From: Sedimenticola_A sp040506895 | Lineage (GTDB): Bacteria > Pseudomonadota > Gammaproteobacteria > Chromatiales > Chromatiaceae | Direction: 5' to 3' | Length of the DNA: 64,000 bases | Assembly (NCBI GenBank): GCA_040506895.1 | Contig: JBEVVY010000001.1 | Span: 3,581,116 to 3,645,115 of the forward strand | Part shown: piece after piece, positions 1 to 8,469 of the stretch | Numbering within the stretch: position 1 is the first letter of the stretch | How the letters are laid out: each line of letters opens with the position of its first letter | Notes under the pieces: model-generated | Database searches by the model: none | What the model was told of the DNA's origin: nothing | What the model saw: the letters and a program-made list of their open reading frames with translations, nothing else | Translations under genes and position numbers: made by a program

Positions 1-1
1 G

Positions 2-811
2 GCGGTATCCCTTCTGCTGTGTGCGTCATGGCAGGTTCAGGCCGCGGAGACAACGCCCCTCGAGCAGCGTGTTCAGATTCTCGAGCGCAAGGTGAAGGCG
101 ATGTCCAACCTGATCCTGCGCCTGGATGCCCTGCAGCGGGAGGTGCAGCAGCTCCGGGGCGAAGTGGAGCTCCAGAACCACGCCATGGACGCGCTGAAGA
201 AGCGCCAGCGGGATCTCTACCTGGACGTGGACCAGCGGCTCAGCAGGGTCAGTGCGGGCCAGCAACCGGCCGCTGCCGCGACAGCACCTGCCGCACCGGC
301 AGCACCCGTTCAGCGTGCGGCGGCCACCCCGGCACCGGTCGTTGAGACGGCGCCCCCCGCGGCACCAGCTTCCACTCCTGCGCCCACCCCAACCGTGCAA
401 CCGCAGGTTGCAGCCGGTGATCCCGCCAAGGAGGAGTCTGCCTACCAGCAGGCGTTCGAACTGCTGATGCAGCGCCGTTACGACGAGGCCCATACTGCTT
501 TCAGCGGTTTCCTGGGAGCCTATCCGGAGGGTCGGTTCGCCGACAATGCACAGTACTGGCTGGCGGAGGCGAGCTACGTGACACGCAAGTTCGATATCGC
601 CCTGGCCGATTTCGCCAAGGTGCTGGAGAACCACCCCGACAGCCCCAAGGTGCCGGATGCGATGCTCAAGACCGGGTTCATCCAGTATGAGCTGAAGCAG
701 TGGCCCGAGGCGAGGGCCACCCTCGAGGGACTGATCAGTCAGCACCCCAGTTCCACAGCCAGCCGCCTGGCGAAGAAACGCCTGCAGCGCATGCAGTCCG
801 AAGGGCATTAG
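2..811 (+). CDS. cpoB: CpoB/YbgF, Tol-Pal system periplasmic protein (5' end outside window)
   Basis: This frame is open from the first bases of the window, so the start codon lies upstream. The visible N-terminus is the tail of a signal peptide, with a likely cleavage site after VQA. A coiled-coil segment rich in Leu, Glu and Gln follows (bases about 60-250), then a Pro/Ala linker (250-420), then C-terminal TPR-like repeats containing AYQQAFELLMQRRYDEA and FADNAQYWLAEASY. This is the YbgF/CpoB architecture; the protein acts in the periplasm to coordinate Tol-Pal with peptidoglycan synthesis during division. queE follows after 28 bases and tRNA-Lys lies further on, matching the usual pal-cpoB neighbourhood. 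The GTG at 92 is internal to the gene and not a start. Confidence 0.9.
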   Translation, partial: AVSLLLCASWQVQAAETTPLEQRVQILERKVKAMSNLILRLDALQREVQQLRGEVELQNHAMDALKKRQRDLYLDVDQRLSRVSAGQQPAAAATAPAAPAAPVQRAAATPAPVVETAPPAAPASTPAPTPTVQPQVAAGDPAKEESAYQQAFELLMQRRYDEAHTAFSGFLGAYPEGRFADNAQYWLAEASYVTRKFDIALADFAKVLENHPDSPKVPDAMLKTGFIQYELKQWPEARATLEGLISQHPSSTASRLAKKRLQRMQSEGH

Positions 812-839
812 GGCCTGTTCCCAGGCCCTGGTCACCCGG

Positions 840-1481
840 ATGTCGCGTCTCCGCATCACCGAGATCTTCTACTCCCTGCAGGGCGAGTCGAACACCGTGG
901 GTCTGCCCACGGTGTTCGTGCGCCTTACCGGCTGCCCGTTGCGTTGCGGGTACTGCGATACCGCCTACGCCTTCAAGGGGGGGGAGTGGATGGGCCTGGA
1001 GCAGATCCTGGAGAGGGTGGCGGAGTACTCGCCCCGCTGGGTGACGGTTACCGGCGGTGAGCCCATGGCCCAGAAGGAGTGCCCGGAACTGCTCGGCGCA
1101 CTCTGTGATGCGGGCTACACCGTCTCCCTCGAGACCAGCGGTGCGGTGGATCTCGGCGGTGTCGATCCGCGGGTCATCAAGGTGATGGACCTGAAGACAC
1201 CGGGTTCCGGCGAGGTGGAGAAGAACCTTTACGGTAATATCGAAGCCCTGGATGGGAAGGACCAGGTGAAATTCGTCATCTGTGACGAGGCGGACTATCT
1301 CTGGTCCAGGCAGCAGGTCGAAGCCCTGAAGCTCGACGGGCGCTGCGAGGTGCTCTTCTCACCGGCCCTGGGCCAGCTGGATGCCACTGAACTGGCGGAG
1401 TGGATCATCCGCGACCGGCTACAGGTGCGCTTCCAGATCCAGCTCCACAAGTATCTGTGGGGCGACGTGGCGGGCAAGTGA
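840..1481 (+). CDS. queE: 7-carboxy-7-deazaguanine synthase QueE
   Basis: A radical SAM enzyme of 213 residues that converts 6-carboxy-tetrahydropterin to 7-carboxy-7-deazaguanine in queuosine biosynthesis. The cluster-binding motif CPLRCGYCDTAY (Cx3Cx2C) sits near residue 33, after a SLQGES segment typical of the family. VTVTGGEPMAQ is the substrate/SAM GGE motif. The length is normal for gammaproteobacterial QueE. queC starts 2 bases after the stop, so the two are almost certainly co-transcribed. Start at 840 was chosen because the family N-terminus (ITEIFYSLQGE) follows at the expected distance. Confidence 0.96.
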   Translation: MSRLRITEIFYSLQGESNTVGLPTVFVRLTGCPLRCGYCDTAYAFKGGEWMGLEQILERVAEYSPRWVTVTGGEPMAQKECPELLGALCDAGYTVSLETSGAVDLGGVDPRVIKVMDLKTPGSGEVEKNLYGNIEALDGKDQVKFVICDEADYLWSRQQVEALKLDGRCEVLFSPALGQLDATELAEWIIRDRLQVRFQIQLHKYLWGDVAGK

Positions 1482-1483
1482 AC

Positions 1484-2161
1484 ATGACATCGCAGAAAAA
1501 AGCGGTCGTACTCCTCTCCGGCGGACTCGATTCGGCCACCTCCCTGGCCATTGCAAGGGAGCAGGGTTACCACTGTTACGCCCTGAGCATGGATTATGGT
1601 CAGCGCCACAGCACTGAACTGGACGCCGCCCGGCGGGTGGCCCGGGCCCAGGGCGTGGTGGAGCATATGATCGTACCCCTGGCCCTCGATGCCTTTGGTG
1701 GCTCGGCTCTCACTGACCTGGAGATCGACGTCCCGGAAGAGGGCGGCGAGGGCATACCGGTCACCTACGTGCCGGCAAGGAACACCATCTTCCTCTCCCT
1801 GGCCCTGGGCTGGGCCGAGGTACTTGGCGCGCGGGATATCTTCGTTGGCGTCAACGCGGTGGACTACTCGGGATACCCGGACTGTCGCCCGGAGTTCATC
1901 GCCGCCTTCGAAAACCTGGCGAACCTGGCCACCAAGGCGGGTGTCGAGGGTGATCGGTTCAAGGTTCACGCCCCGCTCATCGAGCTGACCAAGGGCGAGA
2001 TCATCCGTGAAGGTGTCAGGCTCGGGGTCGATTACGGCCTCACCATCTCCTGCTACCAGGCCGATGCCCAGGGGCGGGCCTGTGGTGCCTGCGACTCCTG
2101 CCGATTCCGGGCCCAGGGATTCGCCGACGCGGGTGTGGAGGATCCGACCCCCTACCAGTGA
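1484..2161 (+). CDS. queC: 7-cyano-7-deazaguanine synthase QueC
   Basis: ATP-dependent enzyme that converts 7-carboxy-7-deazaguanine to preQ0, the step after QueE. The N-terminal PP-loop VVLLSGGLDSATSLA and the C-terminal zinc-binding cysteines (CGACDSCRFR with an upstream Cys in SCYQAD) are both present. The product is 225 residues, the usual length. The ATG at 1484, 2 bases after the queE stop, is preferred over an in-frame upstream start at 1400, which would add 28 unrelated residues inside queE. Confidence 0.96.
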   Translation: MTSQKKAVVLLSGGLDSATSLAIAREQGYHCYALSMDYGQRHSTELDAARRVARAQGVVEHMIVPLALDAFGGSALTDLEIDVPEEGGEGIPVTYVPARNTIFLSLALGWAEVLGARDIFVGVNAVDYSGYPDCRPEFIAAFENLANLATKAGVEGDRFKVHAPLIELTKGEIIREGVRLGVDYGLTISCYQADAQGRACGACDSCRFRAQGFADAGVEDPTPYQ

Positions 2162-2360
2162 GGGGGATTCAGCATCGGCGCTGACGGTTCTCCGGCTCCC
2201 ATGTTCCGGAAAACCTGAGTAGATCATGTTCCGCTTATACGCTAATCTATCGCCCTTTGCCCCCATGGTCGGTAGGGATACTCTCCGTTACGGGCAACTT
2301 GTCAATAAAACATAAAGCGCCGCACACAGTGAACAGGCGCTGTCCTTGAGGGGGTTTGTA

Positions 2361-3623
2361 ATGGTATTCGAGAGCTTTGCAGAGGGGCAGTCAGCCCTGT
2401 TGTGGGCGACCTTCATCATTGCCATGGTGTTGGGCGCCATCGTTAACAAGACCAACTTCTGCACCATGGGTGCGGTTTCCGACATGGTCAACATGGGCGA
2501 CATGGGCCGCATGCGTGCCTGGATCCTTGCCATGGCTGTGGCCATGATCGGCGTCGCCGTGCTGGAGTCCATGGGCATGGTCAATGCCGACGGCTCCTTT
2601 CCTCCCTACCGCGCGGGACAGCTGATCTGGGCCGAGAACATTCTCGGTGGCCTGATGTTCGGTATCGGCATGACCCTCGCTTCCGGTTGCGGAAACAAAA
2701 TGCTGATCCGTATCGGTGGTGGCAACCTGAAGTCCATCATCGTACTGCTGGTGGTGGCGGTGATCGCCTTCTACATGATCAACCCCTTCCCCGGCAGCGA
2801 CCAGACCCTGATGTCCGTCATCTTCTACGATTGGATCCGTCCCCTGGCCATCACCTTCGAGGGTCAGCAGGATCTCGGCTCCCTGGTAGCCGGTGAGAAC
2901 GCACCTACCGCCCGCATGGCCATCGGCCTGGTGCTGGGCGCGCTGCTGGTCTTCTGGGCGGTGAAATCCGCCGAGTTCCGCAGCAGCTTCGACAATGTCT
3001 TCGCCGGCATCATGGTCGGTCTTGCGGTGCTGGCAGCATGGTATGTCAGCAGCAGCGTCGGTATCGACGTGGATGGCGAGGTGAGGACCCTGAGCGGCTA
3101 TGTACAGGAGTGGGACTTCCTGGCTGAATCCGATGAGGGCAAGCCTGCGGACAGTCGTCCCCTGAGTGCCCAGTCCTTCACCTTCATCAACCCCACGGGT
3201 CAGACCCTTGGCTACGCCATGTCCGGTTTCGACGCCGCCTTCATCACCTTCGGCGTGATGGCCCTGATCGGCGTGATCTGCGGTTCCCTGCTCTGGTCCC
3301 TGGTGAGCAAGAGCTTCCGCATCGAGTGGTTCGTGGATTTCAAGGATCTGCTCAACCACGTGATCGGCGCTGTACTCATGGGCTTTGGCGGCGTGCTGGC
3401 CATGGGTTGCACCATTGGCCAGGGCATCACCGGGGCGTCCACCCTGGCGGTCGGCTCATTCCTCGCTTTCGGCTCCATCGTGCTGGGCAGTGGCCTGACC
3501 ATGAAGGTGCAGTACTACAAGCTGGTCTACGAAGAGGAGGCCACCTTCGGCAAGGCGCTGATCACCGGTCTGGTGGACTTCAAGCTGCTGCCAAAGAGCA
3601 TGCGCAAGCTGGACGCCATCTGA
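2361..3623 (+). CDS. YeeE/YedE-family sulfur-compound permease
   Basis: A polytopic membrane protein of 420 residues with two YeeE/YedE repeats. Three cysteine motifs, NFCTMG near the N-terminus, SGCGNKM and MGCTIGQGITG, match the positions of the cysteines that relay thiosulfate in the TsuA branch of the family. It probably imports thiosulfate or another sulfur compound, which fits the soxYZ and dsr genes in the same window; the exact substrate is inference. The ATG at 2361 has a strong Shine-Dalgarno sequence (GAGGGGG at 2348-2354). A hydrophilic insert of about 60 residues near residues 225-285 separates the two halves. A GC-rich inverted repeat without a T-run follows the gene (about 3624-3670). 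Confidence 0.85.
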   Translation: MVFESFAEGQSALLWATFIIAMVLGAIVNKTNFCTMGAVSDMVNMGDMGRMRAWILAMAVAMIGVAVLESMGMVNADGSFPPYRAGQLIWAENILGGLMFGIGMTLASGCGNKMLIRIGGGNLKSIIVLLVVAVIAFYMINPFPGSDQTLMSVIFYDWIRPLAITFEGQQDLGSLVAGENAPTARMAIGLVLGALLVFWAVKSAEFRSSFDNVFAGIMVGLAVLAAWYVSSSVGIDVDGEVRTLSGYVQEWDFLAESDEGKPADSRPLSAQSFTFINPTGQTLGYAMSGFDAAFITFGVMALIGVICGSLLWSLVSKSFRIEWFVDFKDLLNHVIGAVLMGFGGVLAMGCTIGQGITGASTLAVGSFLAFGSIVLGSGLTMKVQYYKLVYEEEATFGKALITGLVDFKLLPKSMRKLDAI

Positions 3624-3683
3624 ACCCGCAACCGGCCGGTGGGAGAGAGTTCCCGCCGGTCCCGCGGGTTGCCCCGGAATGCG

Positions 3684-3711
3684 TTGACTGGGGCGCCATC
3701 TGATGTATAAT
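3684..3711 (+). promoter_or_regulatory. Sigma-70 promoter of tRNA-Lys
   Basis: A -35 box TTGACT (3684-3689) and a perfect -10 box TATAAT (3706-3711) are separated by 16 bases. A GC-rich discriminator (GCCGCGC) follows, as is common at stable-RNA promoters under stringent control. The tRNA begins 14 bases after the -10 box. Confidence 0.8.
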
Positions 3712-3725
3712 GCCGCGCTTTCCAA

Positions 3726-3801
3726 GGGTCGTTAGCTCAGTCGGTAGAGCAGTGGATTTTTAATCCATTGGTCATAGGTTCGAATCCTATACGACCCACC
3801 A
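3726..3801 (+). tRNA. tRNA-Lys (anticodon UUU), CCA encoded
   Basis: A 76-base tRNA with acceptor stem GGGTCGT/ACGACCC, D-loop consensus TAGCTCAGTCGGTAGAGC, T-arm GGTTCGAATCC and an encoded 3' CCA. The anticodon stem GTGGA/TCCAT encloses the loop TTTTTAA, giving anticodon TTT. A tRNA-Lys downstream of pal-cpoB is a common gammaproteobacterial arrangement. Confidence 0.97.
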
Positions 3802-3810
3802 TGCGCAGAA

Positions 3811-3845
3811 GGCCAGGTGATATTTCACCTGGCCTTTTCTTTTTG
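3811..3845 (+). terminator. Rho-independent terminator of tRNA-Lys
   Basis: A perfect 10-bp stem GGCCAGGTGA/TCACCTGGCC with a TATT loop is followed by TTTTCTTTTT. It lies 9 bases after the tRNA CCA end. Confidence 0.92.
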
Positions 3846-3887
3846 GTTTATGATCAGGGCTGTTTGCGATCGGACCGGGAAGGCGTC

Positions 3888-4493
3888 ATGCCAGAGAATA
3901 AAATAGAAGAGATCATCGGCCGGTTGAACAGCCTGCAGCGTGAACTCGAAGGGGAGATAGACCGCCTGCTGAGCGAGAAGCGGGAACTCTTCCAGTACAC
4001 CCTGCAACGCGGGCGGGTGCGCTTCGAACGGGGCATGAGGACCCTGCAGCGCAGCTATCGGACCGGGCTGTGGCGCTACCTGAGGGAGGCGAAGTTACGC
4101 CACGTGCTGACCGCCCCCCTGATCTATGCGTTGATCATCCCGGTATCGCTGATGGATCTGCTGGTCAGTCTCTACCAGCAGGTCTGCTTCCGGGTCTACG
4201 ACGTGCCCCTGGTTCGGCGCTCGGAGTACCTGGCGATCGATCGCCACCAGCTCGCCTACCTGAACGTGATCGAGAAGTTCAACTGCTTCTACTGCAGTTA
4301 TGCCAACGGGGTGATCGCCTACAGCCGCGAGGTGGGTGCCAGGACCGAGCAGTTCTGGTGCCCGATCAAGCATGCCCGCAGAACCCGGGATGCCCACGGG
4401 CGTACCGAGCGGTTTCTGGACTATGGTGATGCGGAGGCATACCGGCGCAGGGCGCAGGCGCTGCGCGAGGACTGGTCGGATATCAGAAACTGA
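3888..4493 (+). CDS. Conserved membrane-anchored protein of unknown function
   Basis: A 201-residue protein. Residues 1-60 form a charged, probably coiled-coil helix (KIEEIIGRLNSLQRELE onwards). One strong hydrophobic segment follows (about 79-105, LTAPLIYALIIPVSLMDLLV). The C-terminal half carries a cysteine pair, NCFYCSYANG, and a later Cys in FWCPIKHA, which suggests a metal or thiol site. ATG at 3888 is preferred over the upstream ORF start inside the tRNA because of the GGGAAGG ribosome site and the natural N-terminus. I do not recognise a named family. It lies directly after the tRNA terminator, with no partner gene. Confidence 0.75.
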   Translation: MPENKIEEIIGRLNSLQRELEGEIDRLLSEKRELFQYTLQRGRVRFERGMRTLQRSYRTGLWRYLREAKLRHVLTAPLIYALIIPVSLMDLLVSLYQQVCFRVYDVPLVRRSEYLAIDRHQLAYLNVIEKFNCFYCSYANGVIAYSREVGARTEQFWCPIKHARRTRDAHGRTERFLDYGDAEAYRRRAQALREDWSDIRN

Positions 4494-4626
4494 AGGCGGC
4501 ACAGACCACCCCTCACCGGTATTCAGGGGTGAGAGGGGTATCCGTGTCGCACGGCGCTGGGGTATTTTTGGTGATGACGGGGCTGCCAGCGGTTTCTAAC
4601 GGCGTACCGTCAGGCCCGTCAGGCAG

Positions 4627-4716
4627 TTACTTGGCGGAAAGAACCGCGCCCACCAGGAAAACGGTGATGGCCAGAACTGCGATGGTTGCCCAGATGGTCA
4701 GACTGTCGATGATCAT
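4627..4716 (-). CDS. 29-residue single-pass membrane peptide
   Basis: A short ORF in an otherwise empty 390-base gap. The product begins MIIDSLTIWATIAVLAI and ends SAK: one hydrophobic helix with an acidic residue at the N-terminal side and a Lys at the C-terminus. A good ribosome site (AAGAGG, 7 bases before ATG) supports translation. It resembles small membrane subunits or regulators in form only; no family is recognised. The rest of 4494-4887 is AT-rich on its right side and shows nothing else I can support. Confidence 0.55.
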   Translation of the reverse strand: MIIDSLTIWATIAVLAITVFLVGAVLSAK

Positions 4717-4887
4717 GATAGAACCTCTTACTACTACTACTGCTGAATAAGTAAATCATCATTTGCTAAAATACTGCATCATCCAGGAAGAAAATGTTAT
4801 TCAAAAATATTTATACCCCATAAATAATTTTTTTGATGCTGCATACAACTATGAGACGGACGGTATCCGATACAGGTCAGGTTAGAA

Positions 4888-5235
4888 ATGCGAATTATCA
4901 ATCTCTGCTTCCTACTCTTGTTAACCACGTCAAGTTTTGCCCAATCCCCTCCTGCGGTGGTGGGGTACGGTGTGAAAAGCTGCGAAACCTACCTGTTCAC
5001 CTACCAGGGCTGGGAGCAGGGGGACAAGGAGTGGATCGCCGAGTACCTCCGCTACCAGGACTGGTTGGCCGGCATGGTGACCGGGCTCTCACTGGCGACG
5101 GATATGGATGTGTTGAAGGGGGTCGATATCAAGGGTGCGATGCGCAGGATCCGGCTGATCTGTGACGAGAAGCCGGGCGATGACTTCTTTACCGCCTCCA
5201 TGGGATTGATCAGGACACTCAGCAGCCTGCAGTGA
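4888..5235 (+). CDS. Small secreted protein of unknown function
   Basis: A 115-residue protein with a clear signal peptide (MRIINLCFLLLLTTSSFAQ, cleavage after FAQ or SFA). The mature part is about 95 residues with two cysteines (VKSCETY and RLICDEK) that could form a disulfide, and a central segment DWLAGMVTGLSLATDMDVL. The layout, a Cys-bounded helical domain, loosely recalls Rap1a/Tai-type periplasmic immunity proteins, but the match is weak and no toxin gene is nearby. Spacing to the repeat array downstream is 14 bases. Confidence 0.7.
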   Translation: MRIINLCFLLLLTTSSFAQSPPAVVGYGVKSCETYLFTYQGWEQGDKEWIAEYLRYQDWLAGMVTGLSLATDMDVLKGVDIKGAMRRIRLICDEKPGDDFFTASMGLIRTLSSLQ

Positions 5236-5249
5236 TTTCCAGCATCTTT

Positions 5250-5462
5250 GGTGCAATTCGCTTCGCTATTGCACCCTACAGGCTGGGGTTCAGTATGCGT
5301 AGGGTGGGTTAGCGAAGCGTAACCCGCCGGTTCTGTCTCCCAGGTGCAATACGCTTCGCTATTGCACCCTACGGGCTGGGGATTCAGTATGCGTAGGGTG
5401 GGTTAGCGAAGCGTAACCCACCGGTCCTGTCTCCTAGGCGCAATACGCTTGGCTATTGTGCC
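5250..5462. repeat. Array of five alternating hairpin repeats
   Basis: Two palindromic units alternate with a period of about 93-95 bases. Unit A is GGTGCAATA-loop-TATTGCACC at 5250-5275, 5343-5368 and a degenerate copy at 5437-5462. Unit B is GGTGGGTTA-GCGAAGC-GTAACCCACC at 5303-5328 and 5398-5422. The array fills the gap between two convergent genes and touches the tatD stop codon. It resembles REP/BIME-type intergenic repeats; unit and spacer structure do not fit a CRISPR. Confidence 0.9.
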
Positions 5463-6230
5463 CTATGGATTCAGCCTGAACAGCCTTCGGGCGTTTTCTG
5501 TGGTGGCCTCCGCCACCCGTTCCGGGGGTTCGGCCAATAACCCGCTGATCGCCCCAAGGACATTTCCGAGATAGGCCGGTTCGTTTCGCTGGTGCCGGTG
5601 TTCGGTGTCCGGCTGGTCGGGCGAGTCGGTCTCCAGGAGTATCGATTCCAGGGGTAACTGCGCGATCATCTTTCTCAGCCGGGTGGAGCCGGGATAGGTT
5701 GCCGGCCCGCCGAAGCTCAGCAGAAAGCCCATTCCGATCAGTTGCTCGGCCTGCTGCAGGCTGCCCGAGTAGCTGTGGAGCATGCCGGTTACACCAGGGT
5801 AGTTCCGCAGGGTGGAGATCACCTGTTCCACCGATTTGCGGGCGTGGATCACTACCGGCAGATCGAACGCCAGGGCCAGTTCCAGCTGGCCCTCGAAGAT
5901 CCGCTGCTGTCCCGTTTTGTCGGGGTCAGGGATGTAGAAGTCCAGCCCGCATTCACCAATCGCGACAGGCTGTTCCCGTTGCAGCCACTGTTTCAGCTCG
6001 TCCAGGTGTCCGGGCTCATGGTCAGGCATGAACATCGGGTGCAGGCCGTAGGTGGGGTAGAGGCCCGGGTACCGGTCACAGACCGCCTTCACCCTGGGCC
6101 ACCAGGCCATCTTGATTGCGGGGACGATCTGGATGTTTACGCCGATATCTTTTGCACGCCGCCACGCGGCCTCCCTGTCATCATCGAAGCTGCTGTCGTC
6201 GAAGTGGCAGTGTGAATCGATCAGTTGCAT
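5463..6230 (-). CDS. tatD: TatD-family metal-dependent hydrolase (DNase)
   Basis: A TIM-barrel metallohydrolase of 255 residues. Metal ligands are visible as DSHCHFD at the N-terminus (HxH), a glutamate in AIGECGLDF, histidines in VVIHARKS and GMLHSYSG, and the terminal aspartate in LLETDSPDQP. Family members have 3'-5' exonuclease activity or act on D-aminoacyl groups. The length is normal. It is divergent from xthA with about 120 bases between the starts, so both neighbours may be DNA-repair nucleases. Confidence 0.92.
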   Translation of the reverse strand: MQLIDSHCHFDDSSFDDDREAAWRRAKDIGVNIQIVPAIKMAWWPRVKAVCDRYPGLYPTYGLHPMFMPDHEPGHLDELKQWLQREQPVAIGECGLDFYIPDPDKTGQQRIFEGQLELALAFDLPVVIHARKSVEQVISTLRNYPGVTGMLHSYSGSLQQAEQLIGMGFLLSFGGPATYPGSTRLRKMIAQLPLESILLETDSPDQPDTEHRHQRNEPAYLGNVLGAISGLLAEPPERVAEATTENARRLFRLNP

Positions 6231-6353
6231 GGCAGTCGCTTGCTTCCTCTTTCGTGGCAGGGTCTTTCCAGGGCTTTATCCGTGGCGACGGAAAATGCGG
6301 TTTGGTAGGCTTTGCCCTTTGTAACCGATAATCCTAGCCCACAGAAGGTAAGC

Positions 6354-7169
6354 ATGAAGATCGTCTCTTTCAATACTAACGGTATCCGCACCCGCCAGCA
6401 TCAACTGCAGGCGCTCAAAGAGCAGCATGATCCGGACATCATCGGTATTCAGGAGACCAAGGTCCAGGATCCGGATTTTCCTATAGGGATGATCGAGGAG
6501 CTCGGTTACACCGCCCACTATTTCGGGCAGAAGACCCATTACGGCGTGGCGCTGCTCTCCAAGCGTGAACCGGTGTCGGTGCAGAAGGGTTTCCCGGGTG
6601 ACGACGAGGATGCCCAGAAGCGACTGATCAGTGGTATCTTCGAGAGCGACTCCGGTGAGCGTGTCACCGTTATCAACGGCTATTTCCCCCAGGGTGAGAG
6701 CCGTGATCACGAGGTCAAGTTTCCGGCCAAGCGGAAGTTCTACGCCGACCTGATGGATTATCTGAACAGTAACTTTTCCCCGTCTGAGAAGTTGGTGGTG
6801 ATCGGGGATATGAACATCGCCCCGCTGGATAGCGATATCGGCATCGGGCCGGACAATGCCAAGCGCTGGCTGAAGACCGGCAAGTGCAGCTTTCTTCCCG
6901 AGGAGCGCGAGTGGCTCGATACCCTCGCGGGGTGGGGGCTCAGCGATACCTTCCGTACTCTCCATCCCCAGGTGGACGACCGATTCAGCTGGTTCGATTA
7001 TCGTAGCCGCGGATTCGATCGGGAGCCCAAGCGGGGATTGCGGATCGACCTGATAATGGCGACGGATGCCCTCAACAGCGTGTGCACGGATGCCGGAATA
7101 GCCTACGATATAAGAGGGATGGAGAAACCATCCGACCACTGCCCGATATGGGCCGAGTTCGATATCTGA
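6354..7169 (+). CDS. xthA: Exodeoxyribonuclease III
   Basis: A 271-residue EEP-fold AP endonuclease/3'-5' exonuclease for base-excision repair. Motifs seen: SFNTNGIRTR, GIQETKVQD (metal-binding Glu), NGYFPQGE, GDMNIAPLDSDIG (catalytic Asp/Asn) and the C-terminal SDHCPIWAEF (catalytic Asp-His). ATG at 6354 follows AGAAGG at good spacing and gives the standard MKIVSFN start; the longer in-frame start at 6312 lacks support. The next gene starts 3 bases after the stop. Confidence 0.95.
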   Translation: MKIVSFNTNGIRTRQHQLQALKEQHDPDIIGIQETKVQDPDFPIGMIEELGYTAHYFGQKTHYGVALLSKREPVSVQKGFPGDDEDAQKRLISGIFESDSGERVTVINGYFPQGESRDHEVKFPAKRKFYADLMDYLNSNFSPSEKLVVIGDMNIAPLDSDIGIGPDNAKRWLKTGKCSFLPEEREWLDTLAGWGLSDTFRTLHPQVDDRFSWFDYRSRGFDREPKRGLRIDLIMATDALNSVCTDAGIAYDIRGMEKPSDHCPIWAEFDI

Positions 7170-7172
7170 GAA

Positions 7173-7541
7173 ATGGTTGAAAAAGGCCTGTTTCTGAACG
7201 ACTGGAAAGAGGGCGGTCTGGCCGCACTCAAAGAGGCGTTTGTATTGACTGACCACGAGCTGCACGGTGTGGAGGTGCTGCTTGCATCCTATGCGCGCGA
7301 TGCCTTTTGCGGCGAGGCCTTCATACTGATGCGCCAGGCGGGCGCCCTGTTCGAGGTGAATGCCAGCCACGACTCGGCCGACGGTTTCGAGGGGCAGTGG
7401 GAGCCCGAAGACACCCTGGTCGCCGCCCTGCGTTACCGGCTTGAGAAGGGTCGCCTGGGCAGCCCCGAAGGGGGCATCAACGAGTTTGCCGACGAGCTTC
7501 GGTTCCTGCTCACCGAGCTCGAGGCGGCCGGCTACCGCTAG
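7173..7541 (+). CDS. Conserved 122-aa protein of unknown function
   Basis: A soluble, acidic protein beginning 3 bases after xthA and ending 16 bases before the Mut7-C gene, so probably translated in one operon. It reads as mixed alpha/beta with segments FVLTDHELHGVEVLLASYA and FILMRQAGALFEVNAS and one Cys. No signal peptide, membrane segment or catalytic motif is evident. Its coupling to xthA suggests a nucleic-acid link, but that is inference only. Confidence 0.7.
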   Translation: MVEKGLFLNDWKEGGLAALKEAFVLTDHELHGVEVLLASYARDAFCGEAFILMRQAGALFEVNASHDSADGFEGQWEPEDTLVAALRYRLEKGRLGSPEGGINEFADELRFLLTELEAAGYR

Positions 7542-7557
7542 TGGCCCACCCGTTACC

Positions 7558-8307
7558 ATGGCCACCGCCACCCTCCGTTTCTACGAAGAGCTGAACGACT
7601 TTCTGCCGAGACAATTCCGTAAAAAAGACCGCGAAATCGAGTTCACCGAACCGGCGCCGGCCAGGCACCTGATCGAGACTCTTGGCGTGCCCCACACCGA
7701 GGTGGAGGTGATCCTGCTCAACGGACTCTCCGTCGACCTGGAGCAACCGGTCCAGGATGGCGACCGTATCAGCGTCTACCCGGTGTTCGAGTCCCTGGAT
7801 GTGACGCCACTGCTCAGGCTGCGCGATCAACCGTTGCGCGTAACCCGGTTTGCGGCGGACGCCCACCTGGGAAAGCTGGCCGGCTACCTGCGTATGCTCG
7901 GTTTCGACACTCTCTACCGCAACGACTGGCGGGACAGCGACCTGGCCAGCCTCTGCGTGGACCAGCACCGTATTCTTCTGAGCCGTGACCGTGCGCTGCT
8001 GATGCATAAGAAGGTGAGCCACGGCTGTTATATCCGTGCCGTACCGCCACGGGAGCAGCTCGCCTACCTGATGCGAAGGCTGGATCTGTGCGGGCGGATC
8101 GCCCCCTTCACACGCTGTATGCGCTGTAACGGTGAACTGCGGGAGCTGGAATCCGGGGAGGTGCCGCAAAACCTGCCGCCCCATGTCCTGAGGATCCGGG
8201 ACAGGTTCCTGGGCTGTCAGGAGTGTGGGCAGGTCTACTGGGAGGGGAGTCACTACCAGGTGATGAAACGGTGGGTCTCCCGGCTGTGTGCAGAAAGTAC
8301 TGCCTAA
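7558..8307 (+). CDS. Mut7-C RNase domain protein with N-terminal ubiquitin-like domain
   Basis: A 249-residue protein. Residues 1-80 form a ubiquitin/MoaD-like domain (ATLRFYEELNDFL, ending VYPVFESLDV). The Mut7-C domain follows: RFAADAHLGKLAGYLRMLG, LLSRDRALL and a C-terminal zinc ribbon of two pairs, CMRCNGE and CQECGQVYW. Mut7-C is a PIN-fold nuclease domain predicted to degrade RNA. The ATG at 7558 is the first residue of the ubiquitin-like domain; the longer ORF upstream is out-of-family sequence inside the preceding gene. Confidence 0.88.
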   Translation: MATATLRFYEELNDFLPRQFRKKDREIEFTEPAPARHLIETLGVPHTEVEVILLNGLSVDLEQPVQDGDRISVYPVFESLDVTPLLRLRDQPLRVTRFAADAHLGKLAGYLRMLGFDTLYRNDWRDSDLASLCVDQHRILLSRDRALLMHKKVSHGCYIRAVPPREQLAYLMRRLDLCGRIAPFTRCMRCNGELRELESGEVPQNLPPHVLRIRDRFLGCQECGQVYWEGSHYQVMKRWVSRLCAESTA

Positions 8308-8469
8308 CGGGTTGAGCGCAATGCCTTTTTTGTGAACGGCGTCCGGCTGTTCATTTGCAACGCTCCTTGCGCGGTGGTGAAATCGTATGCTCTGCCGGTT
8401 GGGGGCTAAAGCCGCCCCGTATCGGGTCGCTATATACAAAACTATAATTCTAAATCTTGGGGAGGAAGC

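Noticed and set aside
26..859. 277-codon minus-strand ORF over cpoB
   Set aside because: The plus-strand frame carries signal peptide, coiled coil and TPRs. The minus frame is Gly/Arg/Leu low complexity.
5250..5462. Possible CRISPR array from regularly spaced repeats
   Set aside because: Two different palindromes alternate and the intervening sequence is itself repeated, so there are no unique spacers. No cas operon is nearby.
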